64,000 nt of DNA from UBA11475 sp045655805 (GTDB lineage: Bacteria > Bacillota > Clostridia > Christensenellales > Borkfalkiaceae), in NCBI GenBank assembly GCA_045655805.1, contig JAZOPZ010000022.1, forward strand, positions 1 through 64,000. The letters run 5' to 3'. Position 1 is the stretch's first letter. Every line of letters starts with the position of its first letter. A program made the translations under genes and the position numbers. Below the pieces are notes generated by a model that was not told the DNA's origin, did no database searches, and saw only the letters and a program-made list of their open reading frames with translations. This document shows positions 35,801 through 43,461 of this stretch, piece after piece.

Positions 35801-35820
35801 GGTATCGTGAAAGTTGACCG
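35801..35820 (+). repeat. Dispersed AACGGTAT repeat, degenerate copy
   Basis: GGTATCGTGAAAGTTGACC matches 16 of 19 positions of the copy at 35991-36026 (read on the minus strand), but the AACG part is changed. Confidence 0.4.
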
Positions 35821-35951
35821 TTTTTAGGTATGACGGCTATACATTAGGGGCTTACGATAGCCAATTAAGTCATGGCATAACTCTTGCTGACTTTAAGACT
35901 TATCAAAGCCTTAACGGTGATCCAACTAATAGAAATATTTATTTAGTATAG
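35811..35951 (+). pseudogene. Possible C-terminal remnant of a lost protein gene
   Basis: An open frame of 46 codons without a start codon, reading KLTVFRYDGYTLGAYDSQ and later DFKTYQSLNGDPTNRNIYLV before TAG 35949. The composition looks like the end of a secreted or surface protein, not random sequence. No RBS or ATG fits. It is bounded by two terminators. It may be a gene remnant or chance. Confidence 0.35.
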
Positions 35952-35966
35952 ATTTAATATAAAACT

Positions 35967-35991
35967 AAAAGGGAGCAGTTGCTCCCTTTTT
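35967..35991. terminator. Bidirectional terminator between the small gene region and thrS
   Basis: AAAAGGGAGC-AGTT-GCTCCCTTTT, with A tract and T tract on both sides; it serves thrS on the minus strand. Confidence 0.85.
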
Positions 35992-36026
35992 AATTTTGGT
36001 TAAGTTTTACGATACCGTTATATGCG
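35991..36026 (-). repeat. Dispersed AACGGTAT repeat, copy 3
   Basis: Read on the minus strand: CATATAACGGTATCGTAAAAC, then TTAACCAAAATTA. It overlaps the thrS stop codon (36018-36020). Confidence 0.7.
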
Positions 36027-37784
36027 ATTTTTGGTTTCGTTAGTTAGTTTTGCGATAAAATCGTCTAAAGTATAGGTAGTGGTTTCGTTGGTGTCACGGT
36101 TTCTAACGGAAATAAGGTTTTGTTCGACTTCTTTAGCGCCGATAATGATTATATAAGGAACTCTTTCAACCACTTGAGCCTCTCTTATCATATAGCCGAT
36201 TTTTTCATTACGGGTATCGAGTTCGCATCTAAAGCCTGCGTTTTTAAGGGCGTCAAACACTTGTTTACCGTAGTCGGCGCTCTTTTCTGAAACGAGCAAT
36301 ACTTTTGCTTGAACTGGTGCAAGCCAAGCAGGGAACTTACCTGCAAAATGTTCGGTTAAGATACCGATAAATCTTTCAATCGAGCCAAAGCATACGCGGT
36401 GTATCATAATAGGGCGTTGTTTTGCGCCGGTTTCATCCATATACTCTAAACCAAAGTTGATAGGCATTTGAAAGTCAAGTTGAATAGTGCCACATTGCCA
36501 AGTTCTGCCAAGGCTATCTTCTAAATGGAAGTCGATTTTAGGACCATAGAAAGCACCGTCGCCCTCGTTAATAATATAATTTAACCCGAGTTTTTCAAGC
36601 GCTGATTTAAGACCTTCGGTAGCGCTTTCCCAATCTTCGTCAGAACCCATACTGTCTTCAGGACGGGTAGAAAGTTCTACGAAATACTTAAAGCCGAATT
36701 TTGAATATACTTCGTTGATAAGGTGAACTACGCCTACGATTTCACTTTCAATTTGGTCGCGACGCATAAAGATGTGCGCGTCGTCTTGAGTAAAGCAACG
36801 CACCCTCATAAGACCGTGCAATGCGCCTTTTAATTCGTGACGGTGAACGATACCGAGTTCGCCGATTTTAAGTGGTAAATCACGATAACTGTGTGGTTGA
36901 CTTCTATAAACCATAACGCCACCTGGGCAGTTCATAGGCTTAACGCAGAAAATTTCTTCGTCAATCGTGGTCGAATACATATTGTTTTTATAGTGATCCC
37001 AGTGACCGCTAGTTTCCCACAAGCGTCTGTTCATAATGAGTGGGGTAGAAACTTCTAAATAATTGTCGCGATAGTGGATTTCACGCCAGTAGTCGATTAA
37101 AGCGTTTTTAAGCGCCATACCTTTAGGCATAAAGAACGGAAAGCCTGGGCCTTCGTCACAAAGCATAAAAAGGTTCATTTCTTTGCCGATTTTACGGTGA
37201 TCGCGCTTTTCGGCCTCTTCTAAAAGTTTGAGATGGGCGTCAAGGTCTTCTTGTGACGGAAAAGCAATACCGTTGATACGGGTAAGCATTTTATTGTTCT
37301 TGTCGCCTTTCCAATAAGCGCCTGAAGTTTGCGTAAGTTTGAACGCTTTAAGCGCTTTAGTGTAGGTAAGGTGTGGGCCTACGCACATATCAATATGTTC
37401 ACCTTGTTGGTAAAAACTTATAGGAACGTCGTCGGCAAGGTCTTCAACGATATGTTCAACCTTATATTTTTCACCTCGTTCTTCCATAAGGCGAATAGCA
37501 TCTTCTCTAGGTAAGATAAACGATTTAATAGGCAAATTTTCTTTGACGATTTTTTTCATTTCCGCCTCGATTTTAGGCAAATCTTCGTCGGAAAGTTTTA
37601 CGTCACCAAGGTCTACGTCGTAGAAAAAGCCCTTTTCAGTTGCTGGACCAAAAGCAAAATCTGCTTGTGGGTATAAACGCTTTACTGCTTGAGCAAGTAC
37701 GTGAGCGCAAGTGTGACGGATTACGTGTAATTCTTCTTCCTTTGCAATTTCACCAACTGTACCGTCGTTATAAATAACTTTCAT
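36018..37784 (-). CDS. thrS: Threonine--tRNA ligase, lacking the TGS domain
   Basis: Charges tRNA-Thr. ATG 37784 is preceded by AAAGGAG and gives 588 residues, against about 640 in typical enzymes. The N-terminal TGS domain is missing: only about 22 residues precede the editing domain, which begins RHTCAHVLAQAVKR. Editing-site residues are present (HTCAH, and CVGPH near 155). Class II core motifs are visible: VKPMNCPG near 304, RHELKGALHGLMRVRCFTQDDAH and the C-terminal anticodon-binding domain. An in-frame ATG at 37841 lies inside the T-box terminator and is not used. Transcription is controlled by the T-box upstream. Confidence 0.95.
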   Translation of the reverse strand: MKVIYNDGTVGEIAKEEELHVIRHTCAHVLAQAVKRLYPQADFAFGPATEKGFFYDVDLGDVKLSDEDLPKIEAEMKKIVKENLPIKSFILPREDAIRLMEERGEKYKVEHIVEDLADDVPISFYQQGEHIDMCVGPHLTYTKALKAFKLTQTSGAYWKGDKNNKMLTRINGIAFPSQEDLDAHLKLLEEAEKRDHRKIGKEMNLFMLCDEGPGFPFFMPKGMALKNALIDYWREIHYRDNYLEVSTPLIMNRRLWETSGHWDHYKNNMYSTTIDEEIFCVKPMNCPGGVMVYRSQPHSYRDLPLKIGELGIVHRHELKGALHGLMRVRCFTQDDAHIFMRRDQIESEIVGVVHLINEVYSKFGFKYFVELSTRPEDSMGSDEDWESATEGLKSALEKLGLNYIINEGDGAFYGPKIDFHLEDSLGRTWQCGTIQLDFQMPINFGLEYMDETGAKQRPIMIHRVCFGSIERFIGILTEHFAGKFPAWLAPVQAKVLLVSEKSADYGKQVFDALKNAGFRCELDTRNEKIGYMIREAQVVERVPYIIIIGAKEVEQNLISVRNRDTNETTTYTLDDFIAKLTNETKNRI

Positions 37785-37802
37785 ATAAACTCCTTTCGCG
37801 CA

Positions 37803-38016
37803 AATAAAAAACGCCCCTATTTTAAGGGCGCTTGTTAGCACGGTTCCACCTTAATTGTTACTTGATTTATCGTTTACGCAGATTCACGCCGACGCTTTTT
37901 AACGCGCGGGGCTCGGGAGTGGTTTCAAACTTTATTTTGGCAAGGGCTTGCACCTAACGCCCCCTCTCTTTAGCCGACAAAAAAGCCTACTTGTTCCGTC
38001 TATGCCTTTTAAGTTA
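37803..38016 (-). promoter_or_regulatory. T-box riboswitch of thrS (Thr)
   Basis: On the minus strand the conserved T-box AAGGTGGAACCGTG lies at about 37852-37837, followed by a terminator hairpin (CGCCC/GGGCG, 37812-37830) with a T run. The upstream stem I region contains GAAACCACTCC, where ACC (37923-37921) is the likely specifier codon for threonine. Uncharged tRNA-Thr would favour the antiterminator and thrS expression. Confidence 0.9.
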
Positions 38017-38021
38017 AGGGT

Positions 38022-38050
38022 ATTATATCACGCAAAAACTAACTTGTCAA
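38022..38050 (-). promoter_or_regulatory. thrS promoter
   Basis: TTGACA (38050-38045) and TATAAT (38027-38022) on the minus strand with exactly 17 bases between them, directly before the T-box leader. Confidence 0.88.
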
Positions 38051-38143
38051 GCGTCGTTTTGGCGTTTAGGCAAAATGTTTGCAGGTATTTTTAGTTAAAA
38101 ATAAAATTTACTGAAAATTACTTATGTTTTTGCCTAAAAAGTA

Positions 38144-38172
38144 TTGACATTGCCGAATAGTTTTTGTAAAAT
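38144..38172 (+). promoter_or_regulatory. Promoter of the TetR gene
   Basis: TTGACA (38144-38149), 17 bases, TAAAAT (38167-38172). Confidence 0.8.
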
Positions 38173-38216
38173 ATAACGAGAAGATTTTGTCGAATACTGT
38201 TAGATGAGGGATTAAA

Positions 38217-38786
38217 ATGAAAGATAAAATTGCACTTCAAGCGCGTCGTGATGCTAAAAAATCTAAAATAATTGATAATTGTTTAAAGGCTTTTGCTAAA
38301 ACGGGTATAGAGGGGACTTCAATTACGGCTTTGTGTGAAACCGCAAAGGTTAACCCAAAGGTGATGTACGATTATTTCGAATGTAAAGAAGATATCGTTA
38401 TGGCTTGCGCTGAACGCGGTATTGACAGCGTTTACAATAGAGTTTACAAGCACGTTATGAGTGAAGGTGACTTGTTTGAAGATATCGAAAAGATGATTAA
38501 AGAATTTTATTCTGCTCGCGCTGAAATGAGGTTTTTATTCCAAGTTTTAGTAAGTCCTAATTATATGAAGAAGTTGCGCGTCGTAGTTAAAGAATTACAC
38601 GCAAAATATTTCGATTGCAAAAAGGCGATAGCGGAAAATCTTAATAAATCGTTTGAAGACGTAGACGCTATTTTTAATATTTTAATCGGCGTTATCGATT
38701 ATTACTGCTTAACTGAAGACGAACACTATCTTGAAGTTAGCAAGGGTTTGATATTTAACATTATCAAACAAATGATGGGTGAATAA
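38217..38786 (+). CDS. TetR/AcrR family transcriptional regulator
   Basis: A 189-residue protein whose first 60 residues form the TetR HTH: KIIDNCLKAFAKTGIEGTSITALCETAKVNPKVMYDYFECKEDI. The helical C-terminal part should bind a ligand and dimerise; it is not assignable. It has its own promoter and no partner gene on its strand. TetR genes usually control themselves and a nearby gene, but the nearest neighbour (thrS, divergent) already has a T-box, so the target is unclear. Confidence 0.9.
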   Translation: MKDKIALQARRDAKKSKIIDNCLKAFAKTGIEGTSITALCETAKVNPKVMYDYFECKEDIVMACAERGIDSVYNRVYKHVMSEGDLFEDIEKMIKEFYSARAEMRFLFQVLVSPNYMKKLRVVVKELHAKYFDCKKAIAENLNKSFEDVDAIFNILIGVIDYYCLTEDEHYLEVSKGLIFNIIKQMMGE

Positions 38787-38796
38787 AACAAGAAAG

Positions 38797-38830
38797 GAGC
38801 GACTAAGGGCGTCACTCTTAGGGATTTTTT
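38797..38830 (-). repeat. AAAAAATCC-box/hairpin repeat, copy 1
   Basis: On the minus strand AAAAAATCCC (38830-38821) is followed by the stem GAGTGAC/GTCGCTC and CTTTCTT. The same box-plus-hairpin layout recurs at 42617-42654 and 53354-53391. Confidence 0.55.
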
Positions 38831-38881
38831 GAAACATTAAAAATTTATAGGAAATTGCACTTTTAAGCGGTCAAAAGAAAT

Positions 38882-38915
38882 AATCAGATTCCATAACGGA
38901 GTCTGATTTTTTTCT
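38882..38915. terminator. Terminator between TetR and the two-component genes
   Basis: AATCAGA-(13)-TCTGATT followed by seven T; A-rich on the other side, so it may also stop the convergent two-component operon. Confidence 0.75.
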
Positions 38916-38971
38916 TTTGGTAAAATTCTTTGATTAGAACTGCGTTAATAAATAAAATTAACGTATTTTTA

Positions 38972-39655
38972 TTATTCTTGTTTGGACTTTAAGTGATAGT
39001 ACATACAAGGTCTACCACCTGTTTCGTAATTCAATTCTCCTACAACTTTTCCGCTTTCTTCTAAAAAGCTCATATATCTACGAATAGTGACAGCCGTTAA
39101 TCCCGTTTGTTCGGAAATGAAATCACTCGTAATCGGAGTGTTTTTATTCTTTTTAAGGCAAGAAATAATTGCTTGTAAAGTTTTATCTTGTATCCCTTTT
39201 GGAAAAGAATCTTGCATTTGCTTTCTTGTTTTATCAATAATAAAATCAATGTTTGCCTGGTCGAGTGTGTCAAAATCTTTTAATACTTGTTTTTGTGATA
39301 TAAACTTATCTAAAGCAAGTCGAAATCTATCAAAAGTAAACGGTTTCACAAGATAATCAACCACGCCTAAATGTAAACCTTGTTCAAGAGATTCTCTGTC
39401 GTTCGCAGCCGTAACCATAATTACATCCACCAAACATTGTTCTTTTCTTAATTGTCGCAAGGTCTCAAAACCGTCCGTATGTGGCATAAAAACATCTAAA
39501 ATAATAAGGTCAACGGGATTTTCATTTATAAATTTCAATGCTTTATCACCGTCTTTACATTTGCCGACAACCGTAAAAGATTTATGTCTGCAAACGTATT
39601 GTTCGTTAATCATTGCAACCATAGGGTCGTCTTCAACGATTAAAACTTTATACAT
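38972..39655 (-). CDS. Response regulator, CitB/DcuR/DctR family
   Basis: Residues 1-120 are a receiver domain with EDD near 8-10, phosphoacceptor Asp in LIILDVFMPH near 54, and Lys in YLVKPF near 104. The C-terminal part contains an HTH (ISEQTGLTAVTIRRYMSFLEESG), typical of the CitB group that senses C4-dicarboxylates or citrate through a cognate kinase. It lies 19 bases downstream of that kinase. Likely targets are the divergent SemiSWEET-like/SGNH genes, by proximity only. Confidence 0.92.
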   Translation of the reverse strand: MYKVLIVEDDPMVAMINEQYVCRHKSFTVVGKCKDGDKALKFINENPVDLIILDVFMPHTDGFETLRQLRKEQCLVDVIMVTAANDRESLEQGLHLGVVDYLVKPFTFDRFRLALDKFISQKQVLKDFDTLDQANIDFIIDKTRKQMQDSFPKGIQDKTLQAIISCLKKNKNTPITSDFISEQTGLTAVTIRRYMSFLEESGKVVGELNYETGGRPCMYYHLKSKQE

Positions 39656-39674
39656 AGTAAATACCTACCTTTTA

Positions 39675-41324
39675 TTATTTTGAAAAACTGACGGAAAAAG
39701 AAGTACCAACGTTTTCTTGCGATTCAACTGTTATTTGTCCACCGAGATTATCTACCATTGCTTTAACTTGATATAAGCCCGTACCGCGATTTTTACCTTT
39801 TGTTGAATAACCGTTTTCAAATATGCGCTTTATGTTTTCGGGGGAAATACCAAGTCCCGTATCGTCAACAGTAATTAATAGGGCATTAGGTTTAGAGTAA
39901 ATACCAAATAGTAATTCTTTTTGCGTATCCACCGCATTTTCTTTTTCGTTCATACTTTCAAACGCATTTTCAATTAAATTGCCTATAACTGTTATTAAAA
40001 CTTCGGTGGGTAATATCAAATCTGCATTAGAATAATAAGAACTTTCACGCAAAGTAAATTTTACGTTTAGTTCAGACGCTCTTGCAGTTTTGCCTATAAG
40101 TAAGGCGGCGAGCGCAGGTTCATTTATCGAGTTCATAATTTTGCTTATTGTAGCACGCTGAACTATTGTTATATTTTCAATATACGACGTTGCTTGTTCG
40201 TACATTTCCATTTGAATAAGCCCTAAAATAACGTGTAACTTGTTTGTAAAATCGTGATTATTCGCACGCATTGAATCTACAAGATATCGAGTCCCCGATA
40301 AATCTTCCATTAGTTTTGTGTATTCGGCGCGATTATGCAGTATCCCGATTGTACCTACTGTTTCGCCGTCATTTTTAATAGGAATACGGTCAATTAAAAC
40401 GTCTATGCCTTCGCTGTTTTGTTCGTGGATATTTAATTCTTTTTCTTCGCCTTTCAATGCTTGACCAATAACCATACCATTAGAAATTTGCGTAATGTTT
40501 TTGCCGATTAAATTGTTGACGGTAAGCGTTTTGTCTTTATCGAGTATTGTTATTGCGGAACTGTTTACAAATAAAACTTTTCCGTTTTTATCTATGGCGA
40601 TAATGCCTTCTTCAAGCGATTCTAAAATATTGTCGCGCACAAGGTACATCGCCGAAATCGTATCGGGTTCATAACCAAGCAAACGCTTTTTAATGTTTTT
40701 AGAAAGATATGATGAAATTAAAATTTCAACAAAAATTACGATAAAGGTAATTATTGAATAGGTAATAAGAATAGGCGTAAAACTTGCGTTGACGTGTTCG
40801 GTTAAAATGATAACCATTATAAAACCGAGATATTGTCCGTCGCTACTATATAGAGCCGAGTAAGCACGCCGTTGCGCTCCCGACGGACCATTTGTATTTA
40901 CAATATAAAAGGTTTTATCGCTTGAAAGATTTGGCGTTTCTCCGTCGTATTCTGTTCCTATAAGCGTATGATTAGTGTGGTAAAAACGGGTGTTGTTACT
41001 ATTAACAATAGATATAACGTCAACGTCCGATATCGATTTTTTCAACGAATCCAAATAGTCCATAAGACTTTCTTGTTCGTTGGCCGTTCCGTTTTGAAAA
41101 TCATTGTTTTTAAGTATAGGCGACGTTGCGATCGTTTCAGCTATATTTTGCAAATTCTTGTCAATTCTTTCTCTTTGAAAACGGATATTGATAATAATAC
41201 CAACAACAGCAAGAATTAGCGACAACGAAATAATAAGGATAATTTGCGTGATGGAAATTTTACGTTGTATTTTTGTTAAAGAACTTTTTGAATTGTTGTG
41301 TGAAATATCTTTTCTTTTAACCAT
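39675..41324 (-). CDS. Sensor histidine kinase, CitA/DcuS family
   Basis: A membrane sensor kinase of 549 residues. A first TM segment lies near 27-47 and a periplasmic single-Cache-like domain near 50-180 (FYHTNHTLIGTEY). A second TM is near 185-205 and a PAS domain near 235-340. The DHp motif NHDFTNKLHVILG with the phosphoacceptor His is near 356. The catalytic domain has ENAFESM, DDTGLGI and GTGLYQVK. This layout is that of the CitA/DcuS group, which binds extracytoplasmic carboxylates. It precedes the response regulator in one operon and has its own promoter. Confidence 0.92.
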   Translation of the reverse strand: MVKRKDISHNNSKSSLTKIQRKISITQIILIISLSLILAVVGIIINIRFQRERIDKNLQNIAETIATSPILKNNDFQNGTANEQESLMDYLDSLKKSISDVDVISIVNSNNTRFYHTNHTLIGTEYDGETPNLSSDKTFYIVNTNGPSGAQRRAYSALYSSDGQYLGFIMVIILTEHVNASFTPILITYSIITFIVIFVEILISSYLSKNIKKRLLGYEPDTISAMYLVRDNILESLEEGIIAIDKNGKVLFVNSSAITILDKDKTLTVNNLIGKNITQISNGMVIGQALKGEEKELNIHEQNSEGIDVLIDRIPIKNDGETVGTIGILHNRAEYTKLMEDLSGTRYLVDSMRANNHDFTNKLHVILGLIQMEMYEQATSYIENITIVQRATISKIMNSINEPALAALLIGKTARASELNVKFTLRESSYYSNADLILPTEVLITVIGNLIENAFESMNEKENAVDTQKELLFGIYSKPNALLITVDDTGLGISPENIKRIFENGYSTKGKNRGTGLYQVKAMVDNLGGQITVESQENVGTSFSVSFSK

Positions 41325-41354
41325 AACGCTATACCTTTTCTATTGTTTTGCACT

Positions 41355-41383
41355 ATTATAGCATTATTTAACTAAAATTACAA
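41355..41383 (-). promoter_or_regulatory. Promoter of the two-component operon
   Basis: TTGTAA (41383-41378) and TATAAT (41360-41355) on the minus strand, spacing 17. Confidence 0.65.
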
Positions 41384-41462
41384 TTTTATTTACTTTCCTA
41401 AATACTTTCATAAGTAAAATAAATAAAAAAACAAGAAAAATTTTTATAGAATTTTCTTAATA

Positions 41463-41491
41463 TTGACTTGCTAAAAAAACGCGTTTATAAT
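41463..41491 (+). promoter_or_regulatory. Promoter of the SemiSWEET-like/SGNH genes
   Basis: TTGACT (41463-41468), 17 bases, TATAAT (41486-41491), divergent from the two-component promoter with about 80 AT-rich bases between. Confidence 0.75.
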
Positions 41492-41520
41492 CTTGGCAAA
41501 TAAAACACAAGGAGATTTTT

Positions 41521-41802
41521 ATGGGCGCAATTTTTGAAACAATAATGCTGGTATGCTTTGGCTTGTCTTGGCCTATCAACGTGGTAAAGGCATACAAAGC
41601 AGGAACAACGAAAGGTGCGAGTTTACCGTTTATTCTTTTGATAATTACGGGGTATTTCGCAGGGATAACGGCAAAAATCGTCAACGGGCAATTTAATTAC
41701 GTTTTTATCGTTTACATAATCAATTTGTTAATTGTAATGTTGAACGTTATCGTGTATTTTAGAAATTATCATTTAGATAAAAAAACAAATGAAAAGGAGT
41801 AG
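41521..41802 (+). CDS. SemiSWEET/PQ-loop-like small membrane protein
   Basis: A 93-residue protein with three hydrophobic segments (about 5-18, 35-52 and 60-80). CFGLSWPINVVKAYKAGTTK near 12-31 resembles the first-helix motif of SemiSWEET/PQ-loop transporters, where Pro follows a Trp/Ser and a basic stretch ends helix 1. SemiSWEETs move sugars as dimers. AAGGAG precedes the ATG. The substrate is unknown; the divergent CitAB-like system hints that a carboxylate or related small molecule may be involved. Confidence 0.7.
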   Translation: MGAIFETIMLVCFGLSWPINVVKAYKAGTTKGASLPFILLIITGYFAGITAKIVNGQFNYVFIVYIINLLIVMLNVIVYFRNYHLDKKTNEKE

Positions 41803-41806
41803 AATT

Positions 41807-42361
41807 ATGGAAACACAAATAAAAAAATATCAAAAGTTAAATGAGTTTGCATTAAAAAACGGCGTCGTTATTTTTGGGGAAGGTATTGATACTGAAATTC
41901 CCGCAAGTGAATTGGTACAATCTTTTGAACTTGATTGCCCCGTATACAATAGAAGTTTTTTAGAATTAAATTTGGAAAATTCTATTGAGTTGTATGATAG
42001 TTGTATTAAAAATTTAATACCCGATACGGTTTTGTTACATATTGGCACAAACGACATTGATTTTTTCAATGAAAATAAAGTTGCTTTCGAGCAAAAGTAT
42101 ATCTCATTAATTGAACATATTAAAACAACGGATAAAAAATGCCGTATCGTTGTTGTATCTATTGATAATAAAACTATCAACCAAGAGTTAAAACATATTG
42201 CTGATTCGACTAAATGCGAATTTGGAGATTTATCGTCTATCAAAGTTTGGAATCCGCAAGCATTAAAAAACATTACGTCTTTTGTGCAAACAATGGGTAT
42301 TAGAAAATATTGCAAAAGGAAACCAATTTACGACATATTGAAAATACTTTTTACATATTAA
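41807..42361 (+). CDS. SGNH/GDSL-type esterase-like protein
   Basis: A 184-residue protein with the flavodoxin-like SGNH pattern. VVIFGEGIDTE near residue 20 stands where GDS is usual, HIGTNDID near residue 80 fits the GxND block (block III), and the C-terminal catalytic Asp-x-x-His is not obvious. The nucleophile Ser appears replaced (GEGID), so hydrolase activity is uncertain. The start at ATG 41807 follows AAAAGGAG and lies four bases after the SemiSWEET-like gene, so the two are coupled. No signal peptide is seen. Confidence 0.6.
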   Translation: METQIKKYQKLNEFALKNGVVIFGEGIDTEIPASELVQSFELDCPVYNRSFLELNLENSIELYDSCIKNLIPDTVLLHIGTNDIDFFNENKVAFEQKYISLIEHIKTTDKKCRIVVVSIDNKTINQELKHIADSTKCEFGDLSSIKVWNPQALKNITSFVQTMGIRKYCKRKPIYDILKILFTY

Positions 42362-42371
42362 AGAAAAAATA

Positions 42372-42600
42372 GGCAGATGTCCAAGAACGTGGACATTTGC
42401 CCGTAGTCGTTTTTTGTAAAGGGAAACAAATCGGCTTATTTAGGGTTTTATTGTCGTGCAAATTTTTGCGACAATAGCGCCGTCCTTTCACTTTTAGGTA
42501 GTTAAGGGCTTGAGATGACTGACCTTCGATGTGCATTTAAGAGAAGAAAATTAAATAGCACGAGAAAAGGCGTGGCATCACGCCACGCCTGACTCTTAAA
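42372..42600. other. Gene-free stretch with three hairpins
   Basis: About 290 bases lie between two convergent genes. Hairpins are GGCAGATGTCC/GGACATTTGCC (42372-42401), TATTGTCG/CGACAATA (42449-42476) and AGGCGTGGC/GCCACGCCT (42568-42590). The first is followed closely by TTTTTT and may end the SGNH transcript. The third is enclosed by AAGAG...CTCTT, giving a longer compound stem. It may hold a small RNA or repeat-derived DNA. Confidence 0.45.
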
Positions 42601-42616
42601 AAGGACAGCCTTCCCG

Positions 42617-42654
42617 AAAAAATCCATAAGAAAGGAGCGACTAGTCGCTCCTTT
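42617..42654 (+). repeat. AAAAAATCC-box/hairpin repeat, copy 2, with terminator
   Basis: AAAAAATCC (42617-42625) is followed by AAAGGAGCGAC-TA-GTCGCTCCTTT, a near-perfect palindrome with a T run that also ends the convergent minus-strand gene. Confidence 0.7.
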
Positions 42655-43014
42655 TTATTTTTTAAATTTTCTAATCGTAGTTCCTAAATTTTCGTATAAA
42701 GAAATGATTTTTTCAACCTTAAACTTTTTGAAAAAACCCACTTGATATGTCGTTCCTATTTTGCAGTTGCCTTTTTCAACGAAAAGTTGGAAAGGGAAAT
42801 CCGTTGTCTTGTCCAAAATAAATAGCCCGCCAAAATCCCTACCTTTAGGCGCTACGAAGGAAAGTATAATCTCGTCAAAACGAAGTTCTTTTTTGGTTAA
42901 GATATCTTGTGGGTGAGTAGTTTCGTAAATTTCAACTGTTATTTCACCATTTTTTGAAAAACTATATTTGCGAGTGTAAATTTCAACTCGCTCTTTTAAA
43001 GTTAATGTTTTCAT
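42655..43014 (-). CDS. Conserved-looking hypothetical protein, 119 residues
   Basis: No family is recognised. It is soluble, basic and beta-rich in appearance (EITVEIYETTHPQD, FDEIILSFVAPKGRDFGG, TTYQVGFFKKFKVE), without signal peptide or membrane segment. It begins two bases after the C_GCAxxG_C_C gene and is the last member of the radical SAM operon. Its stop lies in the terminator palindrome. Codon use matches its neighbours, which supports a real gene. Confidence 0.65.
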   Translation of the reverse strand: MKTLTLKERVEIYTRKYSFSKNGEITVEIYETTHPQDILTKKELRFDEIILSFVAPKGRDFGGLFILDKTTDFPFQLFVEKGNCKIGTTYQVGFFKKFKVEKIISLYENLGTTIRKFKK

Positions 43015-43016
43015 AA

Positions 43017-43457
43017 TTATCTCGATCGATTAGTATTGATATAATTTTCGGCAATATTGCCTGCGATACGGCAAATTTCAGCGCAAGGGCGTTTTTTGTA
43101 GTATTCAGGAGTGCGTTCTTCGGCGTTAGGCGTTGGCTTTGCAAGGGGTTTTTCGCCCAGAAGTTCGGCGCATATAAGAGAACCGAATTCTTCTTTAAAA
43201 TCAGCACAGGCATCTTGAATAATTTTGTAAAGTTCAACCTTGTTTTTGCCTTTAGCACAAAGAGCGCTGATTGCCGTTACCATACCCGATACTGCGCCAC
43301 ACACTAGGCGTTGTCTACCAACGCCACCACCAAAGCCCAAAGTCATATCTTTGAGCAGTTCTGCGTCTATGCCGATTTCTTCCTTAAAAGCAAGGGCAAC
43401 TGCTTGTGAACAAGCGAGTCCAGAAGTAAAGTTTTGGTATGCAATTTCACCTTTCAT
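43017..43457 (-). CDS. C_GCAxxG_C_C family protein
   Basis: A 146-residue protein with the family signature: Cys in GLACSQAVA near residue 16, GFGGGVGRQRLVCGAVSGMV near 42-61, and Cys residues in DACAD and PCAEICR. The spaced cysteines suggest a metal or redox cofactor site, and members are often found with radical SAM or corrinoid-type redox genes. The function is not known. It lies between a radical SAM gene and a hypothetical gene in the same operon. Confidence 0.88.
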   Translation of the reverse strand: MKGEIAYQNFTSGLACSQAVALAFKEEIGIDAELLKDMTLGFGGGVGRQRLVCGAVSGMVTAISALCAKGKNKVELYKIIQDACADFKEEFGSLICAELLGEKPLAKPTPNAEERTPEYYKKRPCAEICRIAGNIAENYINTNRSR

Positions 43458-43461
43458 AATT

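Noticed and set aside
37785..37841. Extended thrS start at 37841
   Set aside because: The extra codons lie inside the T-box terminator hairpin, and ATG 37784 has an AAAGGAG site directly upstream.
42351..42536. A 61-codon minus-strand frame (EGQSSQALNYLKVKGRR)
   Set aside because: It crosses two hairpins and has no RBS. It probably reflects repeat or structured non-coding sequence.
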